Assembly (NCBI GenBank): GCA_016648135.1
Contig: JADDOH010000322.1
Span: 62,001 to 126,000, forward strand
From: Agrypnia vestita
Lineage: Eukaryota; Arthropoda; Insecta; Trichoptera; Phryganeidae
Length of the DNA stretch: 64,000 bases
Direction: 5' to 3'
Positions 12,385 to 22,245 of the stretch are shown here, in pieces. The position numbers and the translations under genes were made by a program. The notes under the pieces are model-generated. The model was not told the DNA's origin, ran no database searches, and saw only the letters and a list, made by a program, of their open reading frames with translations. Numbering within the stretch: the stretch's first letter is position 1; every line of letters starts with the position of its first letter.

Positions 12385-12560
12385 GATATTGGCTCTCGCC
12401 TAGTGATCCAGTGGTCGGTGGTTCGAGCACCATTCCAGGCACCAGTAAGTTACTCCTGTTTTCATCACACGAGCAATTAGCAAAATTTAAAGTAGTAAAA
12501 ATATTGATACGACAAGTATTCCGCGTTCACATCTCGTGTTTTAATAAAAAATATACAAAA
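12385..12560 (+). mobile_element. tRNA-derived SINE, family S1
   Basis: A B-box-like GTGGTTCGAGCACC follows TAGTGATCCAGTGGTCGG. Downstream is AAAGTAGTAAAAATATTGAT followed by ACGACAAGTATTCCGC, the 3' signature also found at 22055 and 47872. The 5' part is diverged. Confidence 0.65.
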
Positions 12561-13099
12561 CACCAGGATTAAACAAAGATGGTAAAAGTGTAATATGAAA
12601 AGACACAGTATATTCGAATCTCAATATTACCTAAATAGTGGGGTGCTTTTCCTGTGTTCACGTAAATATAGGATGATATATTAACTGTCAGATTGCGCAA
12701 TTGATTTTATTGACCTCCGTTTTTATATTTTTTTTATTTTTTACCAAACAATCCATCAACAGGTCATTAATGACCCTAATAAATAATCCTAGGGTGGCAT
12801 TAAAGTACAAAGTATGAATATTTTGTGAGCATTTGAATATGATTTAATTAAACAATACACTTTTTACGATAAATTAATAACAAATGATAAAATAAATTTA
12901 GAATAATATTTAGTTTACTGCAAATCACTAAATACAATTTATGAATAAGTTCCAGGTTAAGAACTTAAAAAAAAATTGAATACTAAAATGTATTAATTTT
13001 TTGAACACTGACGTTATTAATTGCAAAAAAACTCCATTATTTTTAATATAAAAATTAAAAACACAATGTTTTTTATGAGAGTTCAATATTTTATTAGTC
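12561..13099. other. AT-rich intergenic DNA
   Basis: Nothing recognisable apart from homopolymer runs. Confidence 0.4.
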
Positions 13100-13185
13100 T
13101 CTTACAGGACGATCGTTTCGGCTGTTTAGGCCATTATCAACTGATCAGTTGATAATGGCCTAAATCGTTTCGGCTGTTTCTGATC
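13100..13185. repeat. Perfect palindrome with hammerhead-like motif
   Basis: 13125-13164 is a perfect 40-bp palindrome centred on CTGATCAG, flanked by direct copies of CGTTTCGGCTGTTT (13114 and 13166). On the minus strand the left half reads TTGATAATGGCC, a loop, then GCCGAAACG, resembling the CUGANGA-stem-GAAAC motif listed elsewhere. It is probably a relic of a PLE-type terminal repeat pair. Confidence 0.55.
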
Positions 13186-13461
13186 ATGAAAACGAAATTA
13201 AAAAATGAGTCAAACATATCGTTCGATGGTCGGCAAAGCCAGGAAGAAGGATGAAGGATGAACGCCAGGATTGCTCCCGTGAGACTTTGTAATTGCGCGA
13301 ACACTTCCAAGGGACCTCCAAGCTGATCTCTGCGGTGGCCAAAGACGCGTACATATACATGTGTAAGGAGGCACAGCATACGCCGACAATCAAGCATGGC
13401 AGGCTATCGCCCCCGACGCAAAGGCAAAATCAGAACGCTGAATCCGTAAAACGGGCGACAA

Positions 13462-13799
13462 TGTAAGCCGGACCAATGACCGAGTACACAGGCGCGTATA
13501 GCAGAGGGCATGAAAAGCGAGGCAACTCACCTTGCTGACCAGAGTAAATATTACCCATACGAGCGGCCGAGTAAGACGAAGTCATAATACACCGAGTCCT
13601 TTGTTCACGACAACTATAAAAACGGTAAACTCCAGAGCAGACTATCTCACTTCCCCAGTGAACGGCTCGTATAGCGGGAGCCCTCGCCGTCATACCTTTG
13701 AACGTCACGCTTTCACTTGTAAGCTTTGTACCTACGGTATTCTTTATAATTTTTACTTTTGCAATTCAATAAATTCTGTAAAACCATCGTGACTTTACA
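13462..13799 (+). mobile_element. Candidate LTR (338 bp)
   Basis: It begins TGTAAG and ends CTTTACA, giving TG...CA ends with an inverted TGTAA/TTACA. Inside are TATAAAAA at 13615-13622 and AATAAA at 13768-13773, the expected LTR order. It is less AT-rich than its surroundings. No primer-binding site or 4-6 bp target duplication is visible, so a promoter of another kind is possible. Overlapping frames lack known domains. Confidence 0.4.
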
Positions 13800-14835
13800 T
13801 CATCGACACCGCTTCAACTCATCCTAAACCAGAGGGCTCATCCACCTCCACATCTCCAATAGGATGGCGTTGCTCCAGCATCAGAATGCATCTTATTATA
13901 TTTCAAGAATTACTAATTTAGATGTCATGATTAATAGTTCATAGGAGTTTTTATTGATAGGAACTAGATTGAGGGAGTAGCGGCCGATTTCGTTAATATC
14001 CTTTTATAAGTTTTAGTAAAATCAAACTAAAAGTAGGTAGCTATAGGTAAATAAAATATGCTCTTATGTTGTAACATTACGGAATAAACTGTAATGATAT
14101 TCAAAATCACCTTCCAATTCCACCAAATGTAAAATCCACTTAATCCAGTCTAGCAATCCACATTATAGTACCTTATCCATCCACTTCCGAGTTGATCCCA
14201 CTCACGCACCCTAGTCTCATGCACCTCTCTGAGTAGTCGAAGAAGGGCAAAGGTAAGATCACGCGGGCTCCTATAGAGCCTGGTGTGACCAAACTCTTCC
14301 AGTTCATGGATCTCGACCTCAATGCACTCTAATCTTCCAGTATATCCATTAGTGGATCTTCGTTTCAACTATGAAGCTCTGGTGGTTTTCTATTTAACTT
14401 CTTTACATACAACGCCATATCTATGAGCATCAAAAGGAAGCTCTATAACCAGTGCAGCCTGACGTTTGCTAGTAAAAGCAAGTTTCCATCTAAAGACATT
14501 CAAAAGCTTCAGACGATAACGTTGTATTGAAATGTGCAAGTTGTACTTTAAAACAAGAGACTGAATGCGCAACGAAACGACGTTGTCAAATATGCGAGAA
14601 AACTTCACTGTTTACAGCAGTAATTAAATTAATTTAAGATGGTGATACACTTTCTTCTTGCATTTTGCACCCCGACTATCAGCTTTCCGAAAATAACATT
14701 ATTGAGTTAAAAATTTCATATTTTTTGCATTTTTAGATGTAAAGACAGTAAAATCATCTTTATGTGATTTTCCATTTTTGTTTTTCAATCGAAAGTGTTC
14801 ATTTGTATTTTTTTTTTAAATTAAGATAAATTATA
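13800..14835. other. Unassigned sequence with two minus-strand frames
   Basis: Minus frames of 72 residues at 14150-14368 and 14390-14608 are adjacent and in different phase. I recognise no domain. They could be a broken transposon ORF or chance frames. Confidence 0.35.
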
Positions 14836-15215
14836 CGAGTCTCATTTCTGAGAAACGTGTGTGAAGAATTTGACTGTTAAGTCTTTTTTACGATGGCCTA
14901 AGGCTTTCAACCTATATGAGCTGGCTAAATGATCACTCTGCATAATACAACGTTCACCAATCCCATCGTAAGAACATCCACAACTATCAAATTTAAGTAG
15001 GTATCTTTTTTTTATTTGAATGGGCTGTGCTAGAGACATTTGTAGTATTTTCTGTGGACATGTGTACATAGATTTTCGCAGCTGGTATAAAAAGACTTCC
15101 ACGCACGTTTCTCATATTCATAGCTTCGCTTCTGTGAGGCTTCTATAATTTATTTTAATTAATTAATCATACCTCTGGGGATAAAACCCAGTAACTGTTT
15201 CATGAAAATCATACA
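14836..15215 (+). repeat. Dispersed repeat family A, long copy
   Basis: Left part: GAGAAACGTGTG, ATGAGCTGGC, AATGATCACTCTGCATAATA. Right part, inverted relative to the left: CATAGCTTCGCTTCTGTGAG and TCTGGGGATAAAACCCAGTA. The right end is the reverse complement of the family terminus ACTGG(A/G)TTTTATCCCC. Non-coding. Confidence 0.7.
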
Positions 15216-15718
15216 TTTTAACTGAAGCATAATTTTTATTGCGGGTTTTTTTATAAATAAAATATAATTAGGCACCCAAAAATATAATTATTTTTATAAT
15301 ATCGTATTTATTCAAATAGAATAAACAATTTAAATATAAATATTATAATACTCGTATTTTATTACAAAAGCCAAATTTACAGTAAAGTGAAATATGATAT
15401 TTTTACAGTGGAAAAGAATTTTTTTTCTTGTTTAATATAAGGTTTCATATTATTTACATTGCATATATCAAAAGCCGGTAATGTGTACATAACTCATTCA
15501 TTTTTTTCATTATTTGTGCGTCTTCTAATTCTGAAATTTCCAATAGAAATTATTTAATTAGAAATTAATGGCACCCCTTTTTTATTATCATTATTTATTA
15601 TAGTCTATATGGGAAATACGAGATTCGATTGATAATTAGTTATTTAAAAAAGTTAAAAAATGCTTTTATAAAAATGACTTAAAAAGAAAATTTAACAGCT
15701 CCATTATCCGTATGTAAA
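15216..15718. other. AT-rich flank of the mariner insertion
   Basis: Very AT-rich. No element recognised. Confidence 0.4.
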
Positions 15719-15720
15719 TA

Positions 15721-17005
15721 TTAGGTCCTTACATATGAAATTGGCGTTTAGTATGGGAGGAACATAAAGCCGATTTTTTTTATTATTATATATTTATTTA
15801 ATCAAAGTATGTACCATTGCTATCTATGCACTTTTGCCATCTCATAGGTAGTTCATCGATCCCTTTACTAAAAAAACCATTCGGACGGGAATCAATAAAA
15901 TCTTTGAAGGCGGTTTGGACTGGCCCATCGGAGTTGAATTTTTTCCTTTGCAAGAAGTTATCCAAATTTCGAAAAAAATGGTAATCTGTTGGGGCAAGGT
16001 CCGGAGAGTACGGTGGATGTCTTAGACATTCCAATTGAAGCTCCTCTAATTTGGTAGCCGTCTGTTGTGCAGTGTGTGGTCTAGCGTTATCATGAAGCAG
16101 CAGTGGCCTAGAGCGATTAACCAGCCTCGGTTGTTTAGCAGCTAGCTTTTCCATCATGGTTTGCAGTTGCTGACAATAGACATCTGCCGTAATCGTCTGG
16201 CCAGATTTAAGAAAGCTGTAGTGAACGACACCAGCACTAGTCCACCAAACGCTCACAAGTAACTTTTTTGGAGTCAATTTTCGCTTGGGGCATGGTTTGG
16301 CTGGTTCGGCAGGGTTCAGCCATTGCGATGAGCGCTTCCGATTATCGTACAGGATCCACTTTTCATCACAGGTAATGATTCGATTTAAAATCCCTTCATT
16401 ATTGTGCCGGTTGAGTAATGCAACGCAGCAGTCAACGCGCGTTTGTTGATTTGCTTCACTCAATTCGTGAGGTACCCACCTTTCAAGCTTTTTCACCTTA
16501 CCAATTTGCTTCAAGTGGATTAAAACAGTTTTATCACTAACACCGCAGCCTGCAGCTAACTCGGATGTGGTTTACGATGGATCCGCTTCCACAATAGCCT
16601 TCAATTCTTCATTATCAACTTTGGTCTCCGGCCGTCCACGGGGCTTGTTCTGCAGGTCGAAATTTCCAGAACGAAAACGTTGGAACCAAAAACGCACTGT
16701 GTTTTCTTTTGCGGCACCGTCGCCATACACATCATTAATCCTTCGAGCCGTTTCTGCAGCACTGGTGCCACGGTGGAACTCGTACTCGTAAATAACGCGA
16801 TATTTCAAGTTTTTCATTTTGTAAACTGAGTGACGCAAAGAAAAAAACAATTGAGGAAGAAACAAATGAATTATAATTTTCAAAACACAAATACATGAGT
16901 AAATAGCTGTATAAATTTGGATTTGGAATTCCTAACCAAAGAGAAGATATTTGAGATCAAATTTGCCAGTACGGCAAAACGCCAATTTCATATGTAAGGA
17001 CCTAA
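15721..17005 (-). mobile_element. Complete mariner element, cecropia type
   Basis: The 29-bp terminal inverted repeats at 15721-15749 and 16977-17005 are identical and begin TTAGGTCCTTACATATGAAA, the form known from cecropia-type mariners. TA duplications lie at 15719-15720 and 17006-17007. The 1285-bp length is the family's standard size. The transposase runs on the minus strand and has one premature stop. Perfect ends with a nearly intact gene imply recent arrival. It is inserted just beside the end of an LTR-like fragment that begins at 17013. Confidence 0.96.
15798..16817 (-). pseudogene. Mariner transposase with one nonsense codon
   Basis: Cut-and-paste DNA transposase. The start MKNLKYRVIYEYEF at 16817 was chosen because it is the conserved mariner N-terminus; an upstream in-frame start at 16883 would add 22 unmatched residues. 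The N-terminal part has the paired helix-turn-helix DNA-binding region (NTVRFWFQRFRSG, GRPETKVD). Position 16572-16574 is TAA, after EADPS. The same frame then continues TTSELAAGCGVSDKTV, so only this codon breaks the gene. Downstream are the WVPHEL linker and the catalytic D,D34D triad in ITCDEKW, LLHDNARPH and APTDYHFF. Total 340 codons, as expected. As it stands the protein would stop before the catalytic domain. Confidence 0.96.
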
Positions 17006-17012
17006 TAAAATG

Positions 17013-17173
17013 AAATGTCACAAAATACAGTTGTGGGAGGCAAATGAAAATAAAATTAATATTATTTTATTAACAAAAAAGTCACTGGGTACGAGTTCTA
17101 AAATTTCTTAATCATTCCAACATATTTCACACTCTTAATTTAACACTGTTTCTTATTTCACAACCACCCACCG
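17013..17173 (-). repeat. LTR-like 3' fragment (family L)
   Basis: The minus strand ends CATTTGCCTCCCACAACTGT, then TTTTGTGACA. It parallels the end of the solo LTR at 28272 (CATTTGCCTCCCGCAGCCAT, then TATGACA). Only the R-U5 part remains, directly next to the mariner. Confidence 0.5.
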
Positions 17174-17355
17174 ATGGTTATGGTGGTGGATAGCCCTTGG
17201 TGTCACATCAAAAATATGCGAGTTTGGTGGGGGTGCTGTTGCGTTAAAATGTGCTTTCACATTGTTTTGTTAAAGGAAGGCCGCAAATGCTTCAGATTGT
17301 TTCAAAATAGGTGCACTGGTGTACCGGTGAGTCTAAAAGCTTCCGGAAAAACCTG

Positions 17356-17373
17356 TTCTAGAAAGTTCCGGAA
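17356..17373. promoter_or_regulatory. Heat-shock element, four blocks
   Basis: TTCTAGAAAGTTCCGGAA gives TTC-GAA-TTC-GAA with exact 2-base gaps, the HSF trimer consensus. More blocks follow at 17392-17404 (TTCCCGAAAGTTC). Confidence 0.6.
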
Positions 17374-17479
17374 GGAGAAGGTTCTAGTAAATTCCCGAAA
17401 GTTCTATTAGGTTCTGTAAATATAACTGGGTGGCGGAATGTGTCGGTGTGTCTAGAAGGTTCCTGTGCATTCGAAAAAT

Positions 17480-17528
17480 TTCTAGAAAGTTCTGGAAGGA
17501 GAATGTTCTAGAAAGTTCGCGAAAGTTC
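17480..17528. promoter_or_regulatory. Heat-shock element array, nine phased blocks
   Basis: TTC/GAA blocks start at 17480, 17485, 17490 and 17495. After one 1-base slip they continue at 17506, 17511, 17516, 17521 and 17526. The five-block run TTC-GAA-TTC-GAA-TTC at 17506-17528 matches the HSF consensus perfectly. Occupancy is unknown. Confidence 0.6.
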
Positions 17529-17663
17529 TATGACGATCCAAACAGTGTACTTAAAATCTACGCATGTGAAGTCGCGCGGGCACAGCTAGTTAATATATTT
17601 ATAGTATTATTAATATTTAAAGCATCTACTTTGTGGTTAGACATAATAACAGAATTTAAGTAA

Positions 17664-17955
17664 ACTTAGTAAAAACCACTACCAGATTTACGGTCTACCG
17701 GTTTCGAGACATACCCGTCTCTTCGTCAGGACCAACACTACACTGTTACATTCACAACACTATACACCCCAACCACAGTATTGTTGAATACGCTACTACA
17801 TTCAACATATACACCCCAACCATAGTTTGACAATACTATGGCTGGAGTGTATAGTGTTGTGAATGTAGTAGTGTAGTGTTGGTCCTGACGAAGAGACGGC
17901 TACGTCTCGAAACCGGTAGACCGTAAATCTGGTAGTGGTTTTTACTAAGTTTACT
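17664..17955. repeat. Long foldback with paired hammerhead-like motifs
   Basis: Arms of about 120 bp (left from 17664, right to 17955) are inverted copies. Each starts with the complement of GTAGTGGTTTTTACTAAG at its outer edge. The motif CCTGACGAAGAGACG...CTCGAAAC lies at 17701-17730 (minus) and 17884-17913 (plus). A further inner inversion (CCCCAACCATAGT / ACTATGGCTGGAG) forms the tip. It looks like two head-to-head terminal repeats of a PLE-type element. Confidence 0.7.
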
Positions 17956-18039
17956 AACATTCTGTTATATATAAAGAAAAAAAATATACATAGTTGAACT
18001 ATTTTGAGCGGTCTCGAGTAATGCTTGTGAGCTGATTGA

Positions 18040-18360
18040 ATAGACGCTCTAATCATACAGTGCGCGCCCGACGCCGGCGCCCGGGACGCCCGCATAAATA
18101 TTCATGACGTCTCCGTTCATTAAAAAAGTTTCCTTGCACAGTGGAGACGTGAGATATTTTTATTACGCTGCTCAAAATATGCTGTTTCGCGTAATAACTT
18201 TTACATTTTATTTGAAAAATTGTAAAATTACGATTCGTTAGAGCGCCGCTCGCCCGGCGCTGCGTCCGCCGGCGCGTGTTGCCTGGGCGACGACAATGTT
18301 AATTTTTTAGCGGGCTAGTTGCGAATGCAGCTCCAACATTTTCACGCTGGATGAATACAT
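18040..18360. other. GC-rich low-copy island
   Basis: CpG-dense tracts (GCGCGCCCGACGCCGGCGCC near 18061, more near 18240-18275) surround AT-rich cores in otherwise AT-rich DNA. It contains CATAAATATTCATGACGTC and an X-box-like GTTGCCTGGGCGAC at 18278-18291. No open frame. It does not recur in the window, so it is a candidate host promoter or enhancer. Confidence 0.35.
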
Positions 18361-18400
18361 TTTTGAAACGAAATTTTAACGAACAACAATTTTAATTATT

Positions 18401-18504
18401 AAAATGTATTTGTGTACACGTAAGTCATTAGAATACAGCTTATATTACGAACGCATCTTGTGTGGGAAGGGCATTTAAATCCATTTGCTAGACTTATTTC
18501 TAAT
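18401..18504 (+). repeat. Direct repeat flanking RTE fragment (left)
   Basis: About 104 bp, matching 18988-19091 at roughly 88 percent. Both contain AGAATACAGCT(T/C)ATATTACGAA and GGGAAGGGCATTTAAATCC. It abuts the 5' edge of the LINE fragment. Confidence 0.85.
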
Positions 18505-18556
18505 TATGGGATGGGCAAGAGATCCCAATTAGTCTAAAAAGAAAAGCCTTTGAATC

Positions 18557-18949
18557 ATGCATACTGCCAGTGATGACGTATGGATTGGAGACTATGGTCC
18601 TTACAAAGAAAAGCTCAAATGCACGCAACGATCCATGGAGAGATCCATGCTTGTAGTAAACGTAAGAGATAGAATAAGAAATGACGAATTTAGGCGCAGA
18701 ACTAGAGTAGTGGATATCGTGGATCGTGTAGCGAAGCTAAAATGGCAACGGGCAGGACATGCTGCAAGGCAGGATGCTACAAGATGGCCTCCCAGAGTTT
18801 TGAAATGGAGATCTTGGGAGAATAAAAGAGGCGTCGGAAGACCTCAAAAGAGACGGGCCGATGATATAGCCGATGTGTGGGGAAAGAAATCGCTACAATT
18901 AGCAAACAACAAGGAAGGATGGAAAGAGAAGGAAGAGGCCTATATCTAG
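18557..18949 (+). pseudogene. RTE-type LINE C-terminal fragment
   Basis: One open frame encodes the tail found after the RT domain of RTE-like proteins: RSMERSMLVVNVRDRIRNDE, then VDRVAKLKWQRAGHAAR, RWPPRVLKWR, GVGRPQKRRADDI, a conserved W, and KEKEEAYI near the stop. The catalytic RT part is missing, so this is a 5'-truncated insert. A GAA-rich tail (GAAGAAGAAGAAGAA) follows at about 18971. The insert is enclosed by direct repeats of about 104 bp. Confidence 0.85.
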
Positions 18950-18987
18950 CAGTGTAGAGACGAAGGCTGATGAAGAAGAAGAAGAAT

Positions 18988-19091
18988 AAATGTATTTATA
19001 TACACCTAAGTAATTAGAATACAGCTCATATTACGAATGCATCTTGTGCGGGAAGGGCATTTAAATCCGTTTGCTAGACTCGTGTCTAATT
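18988..19091 (+). repeat. Direct repeat flanking RTE fragment (right)
   Basis: Partner of 18401-18504, beginning just after the GAA-rich tail. About a dozen substitutions separate the copies. Confidence 0.85.
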
Positions 19092-19199
19092 AAAGGACGT
19101 TTTACCTACATTTTTGGTAATTTCAAAAAAGGGAATAAACTCAATCCCCACATTAAGGTATCATTTTTAAGGCAGATTTCAAATTACTATAACAAAGCT

Positions 19200-19565
19200 A
19201 TAAAATCAACCTCGTATTTTAATTATTTCAATTATCGCACGTAAGTACGTATTTCGCTCGATATTTGTCGCTTCGAATTAATCTGCGTGTTGGTATCACC
19301 GCGGTCGCTGGTGTTTAATCGCTGGCTAAGTCACGTCGGTCACATGTCAAAACAATTATGAACCGCCGCGGCGCTGGCTCCGCTTTTTATACGAAATGGT
19401 TTTTTGAACCTCCTGGATTATTCTATACATCTTAAGTGTTTACGAGAATATCTGCGTCACTTTTAGACTGTGCCAGACATTTTTAGATGCCTCCAAAGTT
19501 CCGGAGGTTTCAATAGACTTCGATAGTGCGCAATTTAATCTGGGTTCATCTCGTAACAGTATAAA
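19200..19565 (-). repeat. LTR-like segment (family L), partial
   Basis: On the minus strand TATAAAAAGCGGAGCC supplies a TATA box, and downstream GCGACAAATATCGAGCGAAA matches the solo LTR at about 28031 (GCGACAGATATCGAGCGAAA). Upstream, CTCCGGAACTTTGGAGG lies in the U3 position. Clear LTR ends are missing. Confidence 0.5.
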
Positions 19566-20091
19566 GTTATTTATTTATTTCCATTTAGAAAATACCTTAA
19601 CCCTTATGTTACTACCCGGGCACCCGGGTGTCCATTTTCGACTTCAAGTAACAATAGTTTTATTCATAAACCCTTGATGCTTTTGCCCGTCCGGATCTCC
19701 ATTATTTGAAGTATTTGTAAGGGATTTATGTATTGTTTGATGTAATTTTATTTTTAAAAAGATATTTTATGCGACCCAGGGTACCCGGGTACCCATTCGG
19801 TATTGATATTCTCATTCAGTGGTAGACATAAATTTTACCATCAGATTTCGTTTTATTGTAAAAATTAATCATGTTCGGTTTGTTTTGAGTCCCGACGTTA
19901 TATGATGATGATGCGCAGATGATAAAAGTATAACTTTCTTCAGTTTTTTTGGCACACAAGAACATTTTTTTTTACATTATCATTGGATCCAAATAACATT
20001 TCTTTATTTTCGCCGGAATATACATTTTATTTCTTTTCAATGTACCTACGGTTGCCATATTCCAAGATAAAATAATATGTTGTGCTTTGGT

Positions 20092-20159
20092 ATATTACAT
20101 TGGACATTTTTCCATGACTTCCTTTGGAAAGTCATGAAAAAATATCCAATGTAATATTA
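20092..20159. repeat. 29-bp imperfect hairpin inside piggyBac remnant
   Basis: TATTACATTGGACATTTTTC pairs with GAAAAAATATCCAATGTAAT. The arms extend into CATGACTTC/AAAGTCATG with three mismatches and a 6-base loop. It lies where the transposase middle should be, so it may be a fold-back rearrangement. Confidence 0.8.
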
Positions 20160-20224
20160 CGTCCACAGTCTTTTAGCGACCAATTCTTTCACGTTGGTGA
20201 GTTTCTCGTCCAGATGTTAATTTT

Positions 20225-21005
20225 CCGGTGTATATTTAGCCAGTAAGAGGATAAAAAATTTTTGCATCCCATATACACCATAATTTTATCCCGTATTTGG
20301 CAGGCTTAGACTGAATGTATTGCATAAATTGTTTACATCCGCTATAGAAAATGATTGCTCATTGATTGTAACAGTTGGGTTGTATATATACACGCTGAAT
20401 ATATACACGCTGAAATTTTTGAATTCAGTATCAACCATACATATTTCACGTATCGACGCAGCTCTACCTTCACTCAATCAGTATTTCCTCATATGAGCAT
20501 CATCGAAGCGAGGAAATTCGACGCTCGATACTGTGTATAAATTACATTTGAACAAATCGAAAATATAATCTGTATTTAGGTAATCGGCACCATATACTAT
20601 CAGAATGCCCATGAATGCATTTAACTCGGATGAAGTCAAATCCTTCCAATGTGGTATATTAGTACGATCATGTTCGTTGTACTCAATATATATTTTCCTG
20701 GCCTTTTTTTTGGTGTGACGGACAATAGTATCAACAATTTCTGGTGTAAAAACACATTTGAATGTAATACTAATAGATAATGCTTTGATATAATGCGACG
20801 AAGTTTTATAATGAATATGTGGATTTTTATGCCATATCATTTCATTTCTAGCCCGGAAATGATCTTGAGCAGATGTCGGTGGTTCATTATCTTCTACTAA
20901 TTCTTCATTGTCACCTTCTGTATTTGAATATTCATTTTGATCAGTGCATTCTGAAATCCAATCTTCGTTCTTGCAATTCAAAAAATCCTCTGTATCTAAG
21001 ACCAT
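20225..21005 (-). pseudogene. piggyBac transposase, decayed
   Basis: It begins at 21005 with an acidic N-terminus, then IWHKNPH, a TPEIVDTIV segment, WKDLTSSELNAFMGILIVYG and PRFDD, the order seen in piggyBac transposases. A stop near 20478 is followed in another register by AASIREICMVDTEFKNF, NPTVTINEQS and, past a stop, GIKLWCIWDAKIFYPL, the block carrying the first catalytic Asp. A 14-bp tandem copy (ATATACACGCTGAA) at about 20390-20417 interrupts it. The second catalytic block is unrecognisable. Non-functional. Confidence 0.88.
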
Positions 21006-21578
21006 ATCGTTACACAGTAATTGGAGTAAAAAATCTTTTTTCAGAAGCGCTCTATCAATAAAAAAATATCATTTATATGTTTGATTCCATTTAACGTGAA
21101 AATATTAATCAGAAAACATCAAGGTTATCTCACATATTACCATTTTTATAATTTCTCAAGTTTTAGTGAATTTGAAAAAAGTTGAAACGCTGAAAACTTA
21201 AATGTTGTAACCATATAATAAATTTTAACTGTTAATAATATATAAAATATAATAAATTATAACTATACATAATAAATAAATAGCACAAGAGACATGTCGC
21301 ACTTTACTAAGATTGCTAGAATTGAAGATATAAATGAAAAATTCAGGCAAAATGTACTAGTCAATGTCAAGTAAACTGACAAAAATCAGGTATAAAGGGA
21401 TACAGATATTGTTGTGAGAAGCAGTGACCTTCAAGGAAGTTATTTGATCATTATCTCAATATCAATTTGCGATATACAAAACAAAATAATGCATGGCGAA
21501 CATCCATCCAAGTAGAGTACCCAGGTACCCTGGGCAGTAACTAGTGTGAAAAATTCCGGGTAGTAACATAACGGTTAA

Positions 21579-22054
21579 ATAACACAATTTTTTTACAAAT
21601 ATAAAAAACATGATACTTATAAAATTTATTATTTGGATTTTGAAAAAATACGTATTTTAAATTCTATCTTTGTATTCCCAAATTGATTTTACATATATTT
21701 AAATTTAAAAAAAAACAATATAAATATTGTTTGTTTCATGCATGTTGCTGTTGTAAAATATTTTCAATGTAAAACGAATATTCTTAATAAAATCCTTATA
21801 AATACACAGACGAAAATATTTTTATAAAAAAATATTTCTAGGGCACAAAGGTCAGTTTATTTTGCTTCAGAAAAACAACATTTTTTTTTTGTTTTTACTC
21901 TTTTGTCTTTAGAAAAATGAGAAGCTAAAATTAAAGCCTAGGTACAAAACTTCATCAAAAAAATTTTTGGAAAATCAAAGAAAACAGTTTCACATTTTTA
22001 TTGACAACTGGAATAAGCTGATGTAAAGCAATAAATAATTTCAGATTGATAGAA
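21579..22054. other. AT-rich intergenic DNA
   Basis: No element recognised. Confidence 0.4.
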
Positions 22055-22245
22055 AACTAGTGTGGCTAGTTGAGTAATGATAATGATTCTTGCTTATTGG
22101 CCTGGTAGTTGGTGGTTCGAGCTCCAATCCACTTAGTCCTATTTTTATAGAAAAAACGTTTAGCTTATTTTGAAAAAAGTAAGAATATTGAGGCGACACG
22201 ATCTCCGTGTTTGCATATTTATTTAAAAAAATAAATAAAAACAAA
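22055..22245 (+). mobile_element. tRNA-derived SINE, family S1
   Basis: Box-A-like GGCTAGTTGAGTAATGATAA, box-B-like GTGGTTCGAGCTCC, then AAGTAAGAATATTGAGGCGA, CACGATCTCCGTGTTTGCAT and an ATAAATAAAAAC tail. It shares the 3' signature with 12385 and 47872. Confidence 0.7.

Larger units (their letters stand above)
17290..17590 (+). repeat. Helitron-like 3' end with heat-shock-element arrays
   Basis: Two imperfect copies of a unit (offset 124 bp: TTCTAGAAAGTTC at 17356 and 17480) are followed by a GC-rich hairpin region and CACAGCTAG, then T. These are the same last bases as the Helitron-like elements at 738 and 37639. The units are packed with alternating TTC and GAA blocks. The 5' end was not found. 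Confidence 0.5.
19601..21574 (-). mobile_element. piggyBac-type element with TTAA duplications
   Basis: TTAA lies at 19597-19600 and 21575-21578. Inside, the ends are inverted: CCCTTATGTTACTACCCGG on the left and CCGTTATGTTACTACCCGG on the right (one mismatch in 19). Subterminal inverted words GGGTACCCGGGTACCC and AGTACCCAGGTACCCTGGG follow. The 1974-bp span encloses a decayed piggyBac transposase on the minus strand. The bounded structure shows a genuine former transposon. Confidence 0.93.

Noticed and set aside
12068..12442. 124-codon minus-strand frame
   Set aside because: Its N-terminal part is the antisense of SINE S1 and it runs into a tandem repeat, so it is a composite of repeats.
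14150..14608. Pair of minus-strand frames as a host gene
   Set aside because: Different phases, no domain, no splice signals that join them convincingly.
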